Shown one piece after another: positions 14,801 to 28,671 of a DNA stretch of 64,000 nucleotides. The notes beneath the pieces are model-generated. The model saw only the letters and a program-made list of their open reading frames with translations, did no database searches and had not been told where the DNA came from. A program made the translations under genes and the position numbers. Source of the DNA: Salvia splendens (Eukaryota > Streptophyta > Magnoliopsida > Lamiales > Lamiaceae). Where the stretch lies: assembly GCF_004379255.2 (NCBI RefSeq), contig NC_056049.1, forward strand, positions 17,034,063 to 17,098,062. The letters run 5' to 3'. The first letter of the stretch is position 1; each line of letters begins with the position of its first letter.

Positions 14801-17240
14801 GATTTTACTTCACTCTTGTTCACAAAACACATCACTCTTACTCGTATTTTACTCTACTCTTGTTCACAAAACAAATCACTCTTACTCTGATTTTACTTCA
14901 CTCTTGTTAACAAAACACATCACTCTTATTCTGATTTTACTGCACTCTCGTTCACGAAACACATCACTCCTACTCTGATTTTACTTCACTCTTGTTCACA
15001 AAACACATCACTCTTACTCTTATTTTGTGAACAAGATTGAAGTAAAATCACTCTTCACATTTCACTCTTCACTCTTCACTCTTTACTCTTTACTCTTACT
15101 CTGACATCACTCTTCACTCTTACTCTGATTTTACGTCACTCTTGTTTACAAAACACATCACTCTTACTCTGATTTTACTCCACTCTTGTTTACAAAACAC
15201 ATCACTCTTATGTTTATTTTACTTCAATGTTGATCACAAAACACATCACTTTTATTGTGATTTTACTTCACTCTTGTTCACAATACACATCACTCCTATT
15301 CTGATTTTACTCCACTCTTGTTCACAAAACACATCACTCTTATTCTGATTTTACTTCACTCTTGTTCACAAAACACATCACTCTTACTTGTATTTTATTC
15401 CACTCTTGTTCACAAAACACATCACTCTTACTCTGATTTTACTTCACTCTTGTTCACAAAACAGATCACTCTTACTGTGTTTTTACTTCACTCTTGTTCA
15501 CAAAACACATCCTCTTACTCTTATTTTACTTCACTCTTGTTCACAAAATACATCACTCTTGCTCGTATTTTACTCTACTCTTGTTCACAAAACAAATCAC
15601 TCTTATTCTGATTTTACCTCACTCGTGTTCACAAAACACATCAGTCTTACTCATATTTTACTCCACTCTTGTTCACAAAACACATCACTCTTATTCTGAT
15701 TTTACTTCACTCTTGTTCACAAAACACATCACTCTTACTCGTATTTTTTTCCACTCTTGTTCAAAAAACACATCACTCTTACTCTGATTTTACTTCACTC
15801 TTGTTCACAAAACATATCACTCTTACTCTGTTTTTACATCACTCATGTTCACAAAACACATCACTCTTACTCAGATTTTACTTCACTCTTGTTCACAAAA
15901 CACATCACTCTTACTCGTATTTTACTCCACTCTTGTTCACAAAATAAATCACTCTTTCTCTGATTTTACTTCACTCTTGTTCACAAAACACATCACTCAT
16001 ACTCGTATTTTACTCCACTCTTGTTACCAAAACAAATCACTCTTGTTAACAAAACACATCACTCTTATTCTGATTTTACTTCACACTTGTTCACAAAACA
16101 CATCACTCTTACTCTGATTTTACTTCATTCTTGTTCTCAAAACACATCACTCTTACTTTAATTTAACTTCACTCTTCATCACAAAACACATCACTCTTAT
16201 TCTTATTTTACTTCATTCTTGTTCACCAAACACATCACTCATATTCTGATTTTACTTCAATCTTGTTCATAAAACACATCACTCTTACTCTTATTTTGTG
16301 AACAAGATTGAAGTAAAATCACTCTTCACACTTCACTCTTCACTCTTCACTCTTTACTCTTTACACTTACTCTGACATCACTCTTCACTCTTACTCTGAT
16401 TTTACTTCACTCTTGTTAACAAAACACATCACTCTTATTCTGATTTTACTTCACTCTTGTTCACAAAACACATCACTTCTACTCTGATTTTACTTCACTC
16501 TTGTTCACAAAACACATCACTCTTACTCTTATTTTGTGAACAAGATTGAAGTAAAATCACTCTTCACACTTCACTCTTCACTCTTCACTCTTTACTCTTT
16601 ACTCTTACTCTGACATCACTCTTCACTCTTACTCTGATTTTACGTCACTCTTGTTTACAAAACACATCACTCTTACTCTGATTTTACTCCACTCTTGTTT
16701 ACAAAACGCATCACTCTTATGTTGATTTTACTTCAATGTAGATCACAAAACACATCACTCTTATTGTGATTTTACTTCACTCTTGTTCACAATACACATC
16801 ACTCCTACTCTGATTTTACTCCACTCTTGTTCACAAAACACATCACTGTTATTCTGATTTTACTTCACTCTTGTTCACAAAACACATCACTCTTACTTGT
16901 ATTTTATTCCACTCTTGTTCACAAAACACATCACTCTTACTCTGATTTTACTTCACTCTTGTTCACAAAACAGATCACTCTTACTGTGTTTTTACTTCAC
17001 TCTTGTTCACAAAACACATCTCTCTTACTCTTATTTTACTTCACTCTTGTTCACAAAATACATCACTCTTACTCGTATTTTACTCCACTCTTGTTCACAA
17101 AACAAATCACTCTTATTCTGATTTTACCTCACTCGTGTTCACAAAACACATCACTCTTACTCATATTTTACTCCACTCTTGTTCACAAAACACATCACTC
17201 TTATTCTGATTTTACTTCACTCTTGTTCACAAACACATCA
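8408..17240 (+). repeat. 4.7-kb super-repeat, two tandem copies
   Basis: Copy 1 is about 8,408-13,094 and copy 2 about 13,095-17,240. Inverted arms correspond at a constant 4,731-bp offset (9658/14389, 10292/15023, 11563/16294, 11801/16532). The offset is 4,687 bp (one monomer less) at both ends. Rare private changes are shared, such as the 1-bp loss in ACACATCCTCTTAC and CGTATTTTTTTCC, so the duplication is recent. Copy 2 fades into the indel-rich patch at about 17,228. Confidence 0.88.
11563..11800 (+). repeat. Minimal 238-bp higher-order unit
   Basis: Only 238 bp (44 x 5 + 18) separate the inverted arms at 11,563 and 11,801. The unit keeps the hairpin and heptamer run but lacks the ACGTC and TTGATCAC marker monomers. 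A matching unit lies at 16,294-16,531 inside the 4.7-kb duplicate. Confidence 0.85.
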
Positions 17241-18580
17241 CCTTACTCGTATTTTATTCCACTCTTGTTCAAAAACACATCACTCTTACTCTGTTTTACT
17301 TCACTCTTGTTCACAAAACATATCACTCTTACTCTGTTTTACTTCACTCTTGTTCACAAAACACATCACTCTTACTCAGATTTTACTTCACTCTTGTTCA
17401 CAAAACACATCACTATTACTCGTATTTACTCCACTCTTGTTCACAAATAAATCACTCTTACTCTGATTTTACTTCACTCTTGTTCACAAAACACATCACT
17501 CATACTCGTATTTTACTCCACTTGTTCACAAAACAAATCACTCTTACTCTGATTTTACTCCACTCTTGTTAACAAAACACATCACTCTTATTCTGATTTT
17601 ACTTCACTCTTGTTCACAAAACACATCACTCTTACTCTGATTTTACTTCACTCTTGTTCTCAAAACACATCACTCTTACTCTAATTTAACTTCACTCTTC
17701 ATCACAAAACACATCACTCTTATTCTTATTTTACTTCATTCTTGTTCACCAAACACATCACTTATATTCTGATTTTACTTCAATCTTGTTCATAAAACAC
17801 ATCACTCTTACTCTTATTTTGTGAACAAGATTGAAGTAAAATCACTCTTCACACTTCACTCTTCACTTTTCACTCTTTACTCTTTACTCTTACTCTGACA
17901 TCACTCTTCACTCTTACTCTGATTTTACGTCACTCTTGTTTACAAAACACATCATTCTTACTCTGATTTTACTCCACTCTTGTTTACAAAACGCATCACT
18001 CTTATGTTGATTTTACTTCAATGTTGATCACAAAACACATCACTCTTACTCTTATTTTACTTCACTCTTGTTTTTTCCACAAAATACATCACTCTACTCG
18101 TATGTTAATCACTCTTGTTCACACAACAAATACTCTTATTCTGATTTACTTCACTCGTGTCACAAAACACATCACTCTTACTCGATGTTTACTCCACTCT
18201 GTTCAGCAAAACACACACTCTTATTTGATTTTACTTCACTCTGTTCACAAAAACACAATCACTCTTACTCGATTTCTATCCATCTTGTTCAAAAAAACAC
18301 ATCACTTTACTCGATTTTACTCACTAGTGTTCACAAAAATATCACTCTTACTCTGTTTTTACTCATCTTGTTCACAAAAAACATCACTCTTACTCAGATT
18401 TACTACTTCACTTTGTTCACAAAAAACAACATCACTATTACTCGTATTTACTCCACTCTGTCACAAAAATAAATCACTTTACTGATTTTTACTTCACTCG
18501 TGTTCACAAACACACACTTAATACTCGTATTTTACCCACTCTTGGTTCACAAACAAATCCACTATTACTCGATTTTACTT
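17228..18580 (+). other. Second indel-rich zone (probable consensus error and false duplication)
   Basis: Single-base losses and gains cluster at 17,228-17,530 (CACAAACACATCACCTTAC, CTGTTTTACTTC) and very densely at 18,065-18,580 (TTTTTTCCACAAAATAC, TATGTTAATC, CACTCTGTTCAGCAAAAC). Between them, 17,561-18,060 is nearly identical to 18,581-19,080 at a 1,020-bp offset, one of the few spacings off the 44n + 18 rule. Smaller indels recur at about 19,520-19,560 and 19,905. I read this as a poorly resolved assembly join; real decay remains possible. Confidence 0.65.
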
Positions 18581-21500
18581 CACTCTTGTTAACAAAACAC
18601 ATCACTCTTATTCTGATTTTACTTCACTCTTGTTCACAAAACACATCACTCTTACTCTGATTTTACTTCACTCTTGTTCTCAAAACACATCACTCTTACT
18701 CTAATTTAACTTCACTCTTCATCACAAAACACATCACTCTTATTCTTATTTTACTTCATTCTTGTTCACCAAACACATCACTTATATTCTGATTTTACTT
18801 CAATCTTGTTCATAAAACACATCACTCTTACTCTTATTTTGTGAACAAGATTGAAGTAAAATCACTCTTCACACTTCACTCTTCACTTTTCACTCTTTAC
18901 TCTTTACTCTTACTCTGACATCACTCTTCACTCTTACTCTGATTTTACGTCACTCTTGTTTACAAAACACATCATTCTTACTCTGATTTTACTCCACTCT
19001 TGTTTACATAACGCATCACTCTTATGTTGATTTTACTTCAATGTTGATCACAAAACACATCACTCTTATTGTGATTTTACTTCACTCTTGTTCACAATAC
19101 ATATCACTCCTACTCTGATTTTACTCCACTCTTGTTCACAAAACACATCACTCTTATTCTTATTTTACTTCAATCTTGTTCACAAAACACATCACTCTTA
19201 CTTGTATTTTATTCCACTCTTGTTCACAAAACACATCACTCTTACTCTGATTTTACTTCACTCTTGTTCACAAAACAGATCACTCTTACTGTGTTTTTAC
19301 TTCACTCTTGTTCACAAAACACATCTCTCTTACTCTTATTTTACTTCACTCTTGAACACAAAATACATCACTCTTACTCGTATTTTACTCCACTCTTGTT
19401 CACAAAACAAATCACTCTTATTCTGATTTTACTTCACTCGTGTTCACAAAACACATCACTCTTACTCGTATTTTACTCCACTCTTGTTCACAAAACACAT
19501 CACTCTTATTCTGATTTTACTTCACTCTGTTCACAAAACAGATCACTCTTACTGGTTTTTACTTCACTCTTGTTCACACAACACATCACTCTTACTCTTA
19601 TTTTACTTCACTCTTGTTCACAAAATACATCACTCTTACTCGTATTTTACTCCACTCTTGTTCACAAAACAAATCACTCTTATTCTGATTTTACTTCACT
19701 CGTGTTCACAAAACACATCACTCTTACTCGTATTTTACTCCACTCTTGTTCACAAAACACATCACTCTTATTCTGATTTTACTTCACTCTTGTTCACAAA
19801 ACACATCACTCTTACTCGTATTTTATTCCACTCTTGTTCAAAAAACACATCACTCTTACTCTGATTTTACTTCACTCTTGTTCACAAAACATATCACTCT
19901 TACTCTGTTTCACTCTTGTTCACAAAACACATCACTCTTACTCAGATTTTACTTCACTCTTGTTCACAAAACACATCACTGTTACTCGTATTTTACTCCA
20001 CTCTTGTTCACAAAATAAATCACTCTTACTCTGATTTTACTTCACTCTTGTTCACAAAACACATCACTCATACTCGTATTTTACTCAACTCTTGTTCACA
20101 AAACAAATCACTCTTACTCTGATTTTACTTCACTCTTGTTAACAAAACACATCACTCTTATTCTGATTTTACTTCACTCTTGTTCACAAAACACATCACT
20201 CTTACTCTGATTTTACTTCACTCTTGTTCTCAAAACACATCACTCTTACTCTAATTTAACTTCACTCTTCATCACAAAACACATCACTCTTATTCTTATT
20301 TTACTTCATTCTTGTTCACCAAACACATCACTTATATTCTGATTTTACTTCAATCTTGTTCATAAAACACATCACTCTTACTCTTATTTTGTGAACAAGA
20401 TTGAAGTAAAATCACTCTTCACACTTCACTCTTCACTTTTCACTCTTTACTCTTTAGTCTTACTCTGACATCACTCTTCACTCTTACTCTGATTTTACGT
20501 CACTCTTGTTTACAAAACACATCATTCTTACTCTGATTTTACTCCACTCTTGTTTACAAAACGCATCACTCTTATGTTGATTTTACTTCAATGTTGATCA
20601 CAAAACACATCACTCTTATTGTGATTTTACTTCACTCTTGTTCACAATACATATCACTCCTACTCTGATTTTACTCCACTCTTGTTCACAAAACACATCA
20701 CTCTTATTCTTATTTTACTTCAATCTTGTTCACAAAACACATCACTCTTACTTGTATTTAATTCCACTCTTGTTCACAAAACACATCACTCTTACTCTGA
20801 TTTTACTTCACTCTTGTTCACAAAACAGATCACTCTTACTGTGTTTTTACTTCACTCTTGTTCACAAAACACATCTCTCTTACTCTTATTTTACTTCACT
20901 CTTGTTCACAAAATACATCACTCTTACTCGTATTTTACTCCACTCTTGTTCACAAAATAAATCACTCTTATTCTGATTTTACCTCACTCGTGTTCACAAA
21001 ACACATCACTCTTACACATATTTTACTCCACTCTTGTTCACAAAACACATCACTCTTACTCTGATTTTACTTCACTCTTGTTCACAAAACAGATCACTCT
21101 TACTGTGTTTTTACTTCACTCTTGTTCACACAACACATCACTCTTACTCTTATTTTACTTCACTCTTGTTCACAAAATACATCACTCTTACTCGTATTTT
21201 ACTCCACTCTTGTTCACAAAACAAATCACTCTTATTCTGATTTTACTTCACTCGTGTTCACAAAACACATCACTCTTACTCGTATTTTACTCCACTCTTG
21301 TTCACAAAACACATCACTCTTATTCTGATTTTACTTCACTCTTGTTCACAAAACACATCACTCTTACTCGTATTTTATTCCACTCTTGTTCAAAAAACAC
21401 ATCACTCTTACTCTGATTTTACTTCACTCTTGTTCACAAAACATATCACTCTTACTCTGTTTTTACTTCACTCTTGTTCACAAAACACATCACTCTTACT

Positions 21501-24500
21501 CAGATTTTACTTCACTCTTGTTCACAAAACACATCACTGTTACTCGTATTTTACTCCACTCTTGTTCACAAAATAAATCACTCTTACTCTGATTTTACTT
21601 CACTCTTGTTCACAAAACACATCACTCATACTCGTATTTTACTCCACTATTGTTCACAAAACAAATCACTCTTACTCTGATTTTACTTCACTCTTGTTAA
21701 CAAAACACATCACTCTTATTCTGATTTTACTTCACTCTTGTTCACAAAACACATCACTCTTACTCTGATTTTACTTCACTCTTGTTCTCAAAACACATCA
21801 CTCTTACTCTAATTTAACTTCACTCTTCATCACAAAACACATCACTCTTATTCTTATTTTACTTCATTCTTGTTCACCAAACACATCACTTATATTCTGA
21901 TTTTACTTCAATCTTGTTCATAAAACACATCACTCTTACTCTTATTTTGTGAACAAGATTGAAGTAAAATCACTCTTCACACTTCACTCTTCACTTTTCA
22001 CTCTTTACTCTTACTCTGACATCACTCTTCACTCTTACTCTGATTTTACGTCACTCTTGTTTACAAAACACATCATTCTTACTCTGATTTTACTCCACTC
22101 TTGTTTACAAAACGCATCACTCTTATGTTGATTTTACTTCAATGTTGATCACAAAACACATCACTCTTATTGTGATTTTACTTCACTCTTGTTCACAATA
22201 CATATCACTCCTACTCTGATTTTACTCCACTCTTGTTCACAAAACACATCACTCTTATTCTTATTTTACTTCAATCTTGTTCACAAAACACATCACTCTT
22301 ACTTGTATTTTATTCCACTCTTGTTCAAAAAACACATCACTCTTACTCTGATTTTACTTCACTCTTGTTCACAAAACATATCACTCTTACTCTGTTTTTA
22401 CTTCACTCTTGTTCACAAAACACATCACTCTTACTCAGATTTTACTTCACTCTTGTTCACAAAACACATCACTGTTACTCGTATTTTACTCCACTCTTGT
22501 TCACAAAATAAATCACTCTTACTCTGATTTTACTTCACTCTTGTTCACAAAACACATCACTCATACTCGTATTTTACTCCACTATTGTTCACAAAACAAA
22601 TCACTCTTACTCTGATTTTACTTCACTCTTGTTAACAAAACACATCACTCTTATTCTGATTTTACTTCACTCTTGTTCACAAAACACATCACTCTTACTC
22701 TGATTTTACTTCACTCTTGTTCTCAAAACACATCACTCTTACTCTAATTTAACTTCACTCTTCATCACAAAACACATCACTCTTATTCTTATTTTACTTC
22801 ATTCTTGTTCACCAAACACATCACTTATATTTTGATTTTACTTCAATCTTGTTCATAAAACACATCACTCTTACTCTTATTTTGTGAACAAGATTGAAGT
22901 AAAATCACTCTTCACACTTCACTCTTCACTTTTCACTCTTTACTCTTTACTCTTACTCTGACATCACTCTTCACTCTTACTCTGATTTTACGTCACTCTT
23001 GTTTACAAAACACATCATTCTTACTCTGATTTTACTCCACTCTTGTTTACAAAACGCATCACTCTTATGTTGATTTTACTTCAATGTTGATCACAAAACA
23101 CATCACTCTTATTGTGATTTTACTTCACTCTTGTTCACAATACATATCACTCCTACTCTGATTTTACTCCACTCTTGTTCACAAAACACATCACTCTTAT
23201 TCTTATTTTACTTCAATCTTGTTCACAAAACACATCACTCTTACTTGTATTTTATTCCACTCTTGTTCACAAAACACATCACTCTTACTCTGATTTTACT
23301 TCACTCTTGTTCACAAAACAGATCACTCTTACTGTGTTTTTACTTCACTCTTGTTCACAAAACACATCTCTCTTACTCTTATTTTACTTCACTCTTGTTC
23401 ACAAAATACATCACTCTTACTCGTATTTTACTCCACTCTTGTTCACAAAACAAATCACTCTTATTCTGATTTTACTTCACTCGTGTTCACAAAACACATC
23501 ACTCTTACTCGTATTTTACTCCACTCTTGTTCACAAAACACATCACTCTTATTCTGATTTTACTTCACTCTTGTTCACAAAACAGATCACTCTTACTGTG
23601 TTTTTACTTCACTCTTGTTCACACAACACATCACTCTTACTCTTATTTTACTTCACTCTTGTTCACAAAATACATCACTCTTACTCGTATTTTACTCCAC
23701 TCTTGTTCACAAAACAAATCACTCTTATTCTGATTTTACTTCACTCTTGTTCACAAAACATATCAGTCTTACTCTGTTTTTACTTCACTCTTGTTCACAA
23801 AACACATCACTCTTACTCAGATTTTACTTCACTCTTGTTCACAAAACACATCACTGTTACTCGTATTTTACTCCACTCTTGTTCACAAAATAAATCACTC
23901 TTACTCTGATTTTACTTCACTCTTGTTCACAAAACACATCACTCATACTCGTATTTTACTCAACTCTTGTTCACAAAACAAATCACTCTTACTCTGATTT
24001 TACTTCACTCTTGTTAACAAAACACATCACTCTTATTCTGATTTTACTTCACTCTTGTTCACAAAACACATCACTCTTACTCTGATTTTACTTCACTCTT
24101 GGTCTCAAAACACATCACTCTTACTCTAATTTAACTTCACTCTTCATCACAAAACACATCACTCTTATTCTTATTTTACTTCATTCTTGTTCACCAAACA
24201 CATCACTTATATTCTGATTTTACTTCAATCTTGTTCATAAAACACATCACTCTTACTCTTATTTTGTGAACAAGATTGAAGTAAAATCACTCTTCACACT
24301 TCACTCTTCACTTTTCACTCTTTACTCTTTACTCTTACTCTGACATCACTCTTCACTCTTACTCTGATTTTACGTCACTCTTGTTTACAAAACACATCAT
24401 TCTTACTCTGATTTTACTCCACTCTTGTTTACAAAACGCATCACTCTTATGTTGATTTTACTTCAATGTTGATCACAAAACACATCACTCTTATTGTGAT

Positions 24501-25555
24501 TTTACTTCACTCTTGTTCACAATACATATCACTCCTACTCTGATTTTACTCCACTCTTGTTCACAAAACACATCACTCTTATTCTTATTTTACTTTAATC
24601 TTGTTCACAAAACACATCACTCTTACTTGTATTTTATTCCACTCTTGTTCACAAAACACATCACTCTTACTCTGATTTTACTTCACTCTTGTTCACAAAA
24701 CAGATCACTCTTACTGTGTTTTTACTTCACTCTTGTTCACAAAACACATCTCTCTTACTCTTATTTTACTTCACTCTTGTTCACAAAATACATCACTCTT
24801 ACTCGTATTTTACTCCACTCTTGTTCACAAAACAAATCACTCTTATTCTGATTTTACCTCACTCGTGTTCACAAAACACATCACTCTTACACATATTTTA
24901 CTCCACTCTTGTTCACAAAACACATCACTCTTATTCTGATTTTACTTCACTCTTGTTCACAAAACACATCACTCTTACTCGTATTTTATTCCACTCTTGT
25001 TCAAAAAACACATCACTCTTACTCTGATTTTACTTCACTCTTGTTCACAAAACATATCACTCTTACTCTGTTTTTACTTCACTCTTGTTCACAAAACACA
25101 TCACTCTTACTCAGATTTTACTTCACTCTTGTTCACAAAACACATCACCCTTACTCGTATTTTACTCCACTCTTGTTCACAAAATAAATCACTCTTACTC
25201 TGATTTTACTTCACTCTTGTTCACAAAACACATCACTCATACTCGTATTTTACTCCACTCTTGTTCACAAAACAAATCACTCTTACTCTGATTTTACTTC
25301 ACTCTTGTTAACAAAACACATCACTCTTATTCTGATTTTACTTCACTCTTGTTCACAAAACACATCACTCTTGCTCTGATTTTACTTCACTCTTGTTCTC
25401 AAAACACATCACTCTTACTCTAATTTAACTTCACTCTTCATCACAAAACACATCACTCTTATTCTTATTTTACTTCATTCTTGATCACCAAACACATCAC
25501 TCATATTCTGATTTTACTTCAATCTTGTTCATAAAACACATCACTCTTACTCTTA

Positions 25556-28500
25556 TTTTGTGAACAAGATTGAAGTAAAATCACTCTTCGCACTTCACTC
25601 TTCACTCTCCACTCTTTACTCTTTACTCTTACTCTGACATCACTCTTCACTCTTACTCTGATTTTACGTCACTCTTGTTTACAAAATACATCACTCTTAC
25701 TTTGATTTTACTCCACTCTTGTTTACAAAACGCATCACTCTTATGTTGATTTTACTTCAATGTTGATCACAAAACACATCACTCTTATTGTGATTTTACT
25801 TCACTCTTGTTCACAATACACATCACTCCTACTCTGATTTTACTCAACTCTTATTCACAAAACACATCACTCTTATTCTGATTTTACTTCACTCTTGTTC
25901 ACAAAACACATCACTCTTACTTGTATTTTATTCCACTCTTGTTCACAAAACACATCACTCTTACTCTGATTTTACTTCACTCTTGTTCACAAAACAGATC
26001 ACTCTTACTGTGTTTTTACTTCACTCTTGTTCACAAAACACATCTCTCTTACTCTTATTTTACTTCACTCTTGTTCACAAAATACATCACTCTTACTCGT
26101 ATTTTACTCCACTCTTGTTCACAAAACAAATCACTCTTATTCTGATTTTACTTCACTCGTGTTCACAAAACACATCACTCTTACTCGTATTTTACTCCAC
26201 TCTTGTTCACAAAACACATCACTCTTATTCTGATTTTACTTCACTCTTGTTCACAAAACAGATCACTCTTACTGTGTTTTTACTTCACTCTTGTTCACAC
26301 AACACATCACTCTTACTCTTATTTTACTTCACTCTTGTTCACAAAATACATCACTCTTACTCGTATTTTACTCCACTCTTGTTCACAAAACAAATCACTC
26401 TTATTCTGATTTTACTTCACTCGTGTTCACAAAACACATCACTCATACTCGTATTTTACTCCACTCTTGTTCACAAAACACATCACTCTTATTTTGATTT
26501 TACTTCACTCTTGTTCACAAAACACATCACTCTTACTCGTATTTTATTCCACTCTTGTTCAAAAAACACATCACTCTTACTCTGATTTTACTTCACTCTT
26601 GTTCACAAAACATATCACTCTTACTCTGTTTTTACTTCACTCTTGTTCACAAAACACATCACTCTTACTCAGATTTTACTTCACTCTTGTTCACAAAACA
26701 CATCACTGTTACTCGTATTTTACTCCACTCTTGTTCACAAAATAAATCACTCTTACTCTAATTTTACTTCACTCTTGTTCACAAAACACATCACTCATAC
26801 TCGTATTTTACTCCACTCTTGTTCACAAAACAAATCACTCTTACTCTAATTTTACTTCACTCTTGTTAACAAAACACATCACTCTTATTCTGATTTTACT
26901 TCACTCTTGTTCACAAAACACATCACTCTTACTCTGATTTTACTTCACTCTTGTTCTCAAAACACATCACTCTTACTCTAATTTAACTTCACTCTTCATC
27001 ACAAAACACATCACTCTTATTCTTATTTTACTTCATTCTTGTTCACCAAACACATCACTTATATTCTGATTTTACTTCAATCTTGTTCATAAAACACATC
27101 ACTCTTACTCTTATTTTGTGAACAAGATTGAAGTAAAATCACTCTTCACACTTCACTCTTCACTTTTCACTCTTTACTCTTTACTCTTACTCTGACATCA
27201 CTCTTCACTCTTACTCTGATTTTACGTCACTCTTGTTTACAAAACACATCATTCTTACTCTGATTTTACTCCACTCTTGTTTACAAAACGCATCACTCTT
27301 ATGTTGATTTTACTTCAATGTTGATCACAAAACACATCACTCTTATTGTGATTTTACTTCACTCCTGTTCACAATACATATCACTCCTACTCTGATTTTA
27401 CTCCACTCTTGTTCACAAAACACATCACTCTTATTCTTATTTTACTTTAATCTTGTTCACAAAACACATCACTCTTACTTGTATTTTATTCCACTCTTGT
27501 TCACAAAACACATCACTCTTACTCTGATTTTACTTCATTCTTGTTCACAAAACAGATCACTCTTATTGTGTTTTTACTTCACTCTTGTTCACAAAACACA
27601 TCTCTCTTACTCTTATTTTACTTCACTCTTGTTCACAAAATACATCACTCTTACTCGTATTTTACTCCACTCTTGTTCACAAAACAAATCACTCTTATTC
27701 TGATTTTACCTCACTCGTGTTCACAAAACACATCACTCTTACACATATTTTACTCCACTCTTGTTCACAAAACACATCACTCTTATTCTGATTTTACTTC
27801 ACTCTTGTTCACAAAACACATCACTCTTACTCGTATTTTATTCCACTCTTGTTCAAAAAACACATCTCTCTTACTCTGATTTTACTTCACTCTTGTTCAC
27901 AAAACATATCACTCTTACTCTGTTTTTACTTCACTCTTGTTCACAAAACACATCACTCTTACTCAGATTTTACTTCACTCTTGTTCACAAAACACATCAC
28001 CCTTACTCGTATTTTACTCCACTCTTGTTCACAAAACACATCACTCTTATTCTGATTTTACTTCACTCTTGTTCACAAAACACATCACTCTTACTCGTAT
28101 TTTATTCCACTCTTGTTCAAAAAACACATCACTCTTACTCTGATTTTACTTCACTCTTGTTCACAAAACATATCACTCTTACTCTGTTTTTACTTCACTC
28201 TTGTTCACAAAACACATCACTCTTACTCAGATTTTACTTCACTCTTGTTCACAAAACACATCACTGTTACTCGTATTTTACTCCACTCTTGTTCACAAAA
28301 TAAATCACTCTTACTCTAATTTTACTTCACTCTTGTTCACAAAACACATCACTCATACTCGTATTTTACTCCACTCTTGTTCACAAAACAAATCACTCTT
28401 ACTCTAATTTTACTTCACTCTTGTTAACAAAACACATCACTCTTATTCTGATTTTACTTCACTCTTGTTCACAAAACACATCACTCTTACTCTGATTTTA

Positions 28501-28671
28501 CTTCACTCTTGTTCTCAAAACACATCACTCTTACTCTAATTTAACTTCACTCTTCATCACAAAACACATCACTCTTATTCTTATTTTACTTCATTCTTGT
28601 TCACCAAACACATCACTTATATTCTGATTTTACTTCAATCTTGTTCATAAAACACATCACTCTTACTCTTA
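25556..28671 (+). repeat. 1,558-bp higher-order unit, tandem copies
   Basis: Inverted arms at 25,556, 27,114 and 28,672 are exactly 1,558 bp apart (44 x 35 + 18). Earlier units with arms at 18,837-21,945 have nearly the same length (1,550 and 1,558). Corresponding monomers carry the same variants, though internal rearrangement is visible: 28,020-28,300 repeats part of the preceding tail. Confidence 0.85.
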
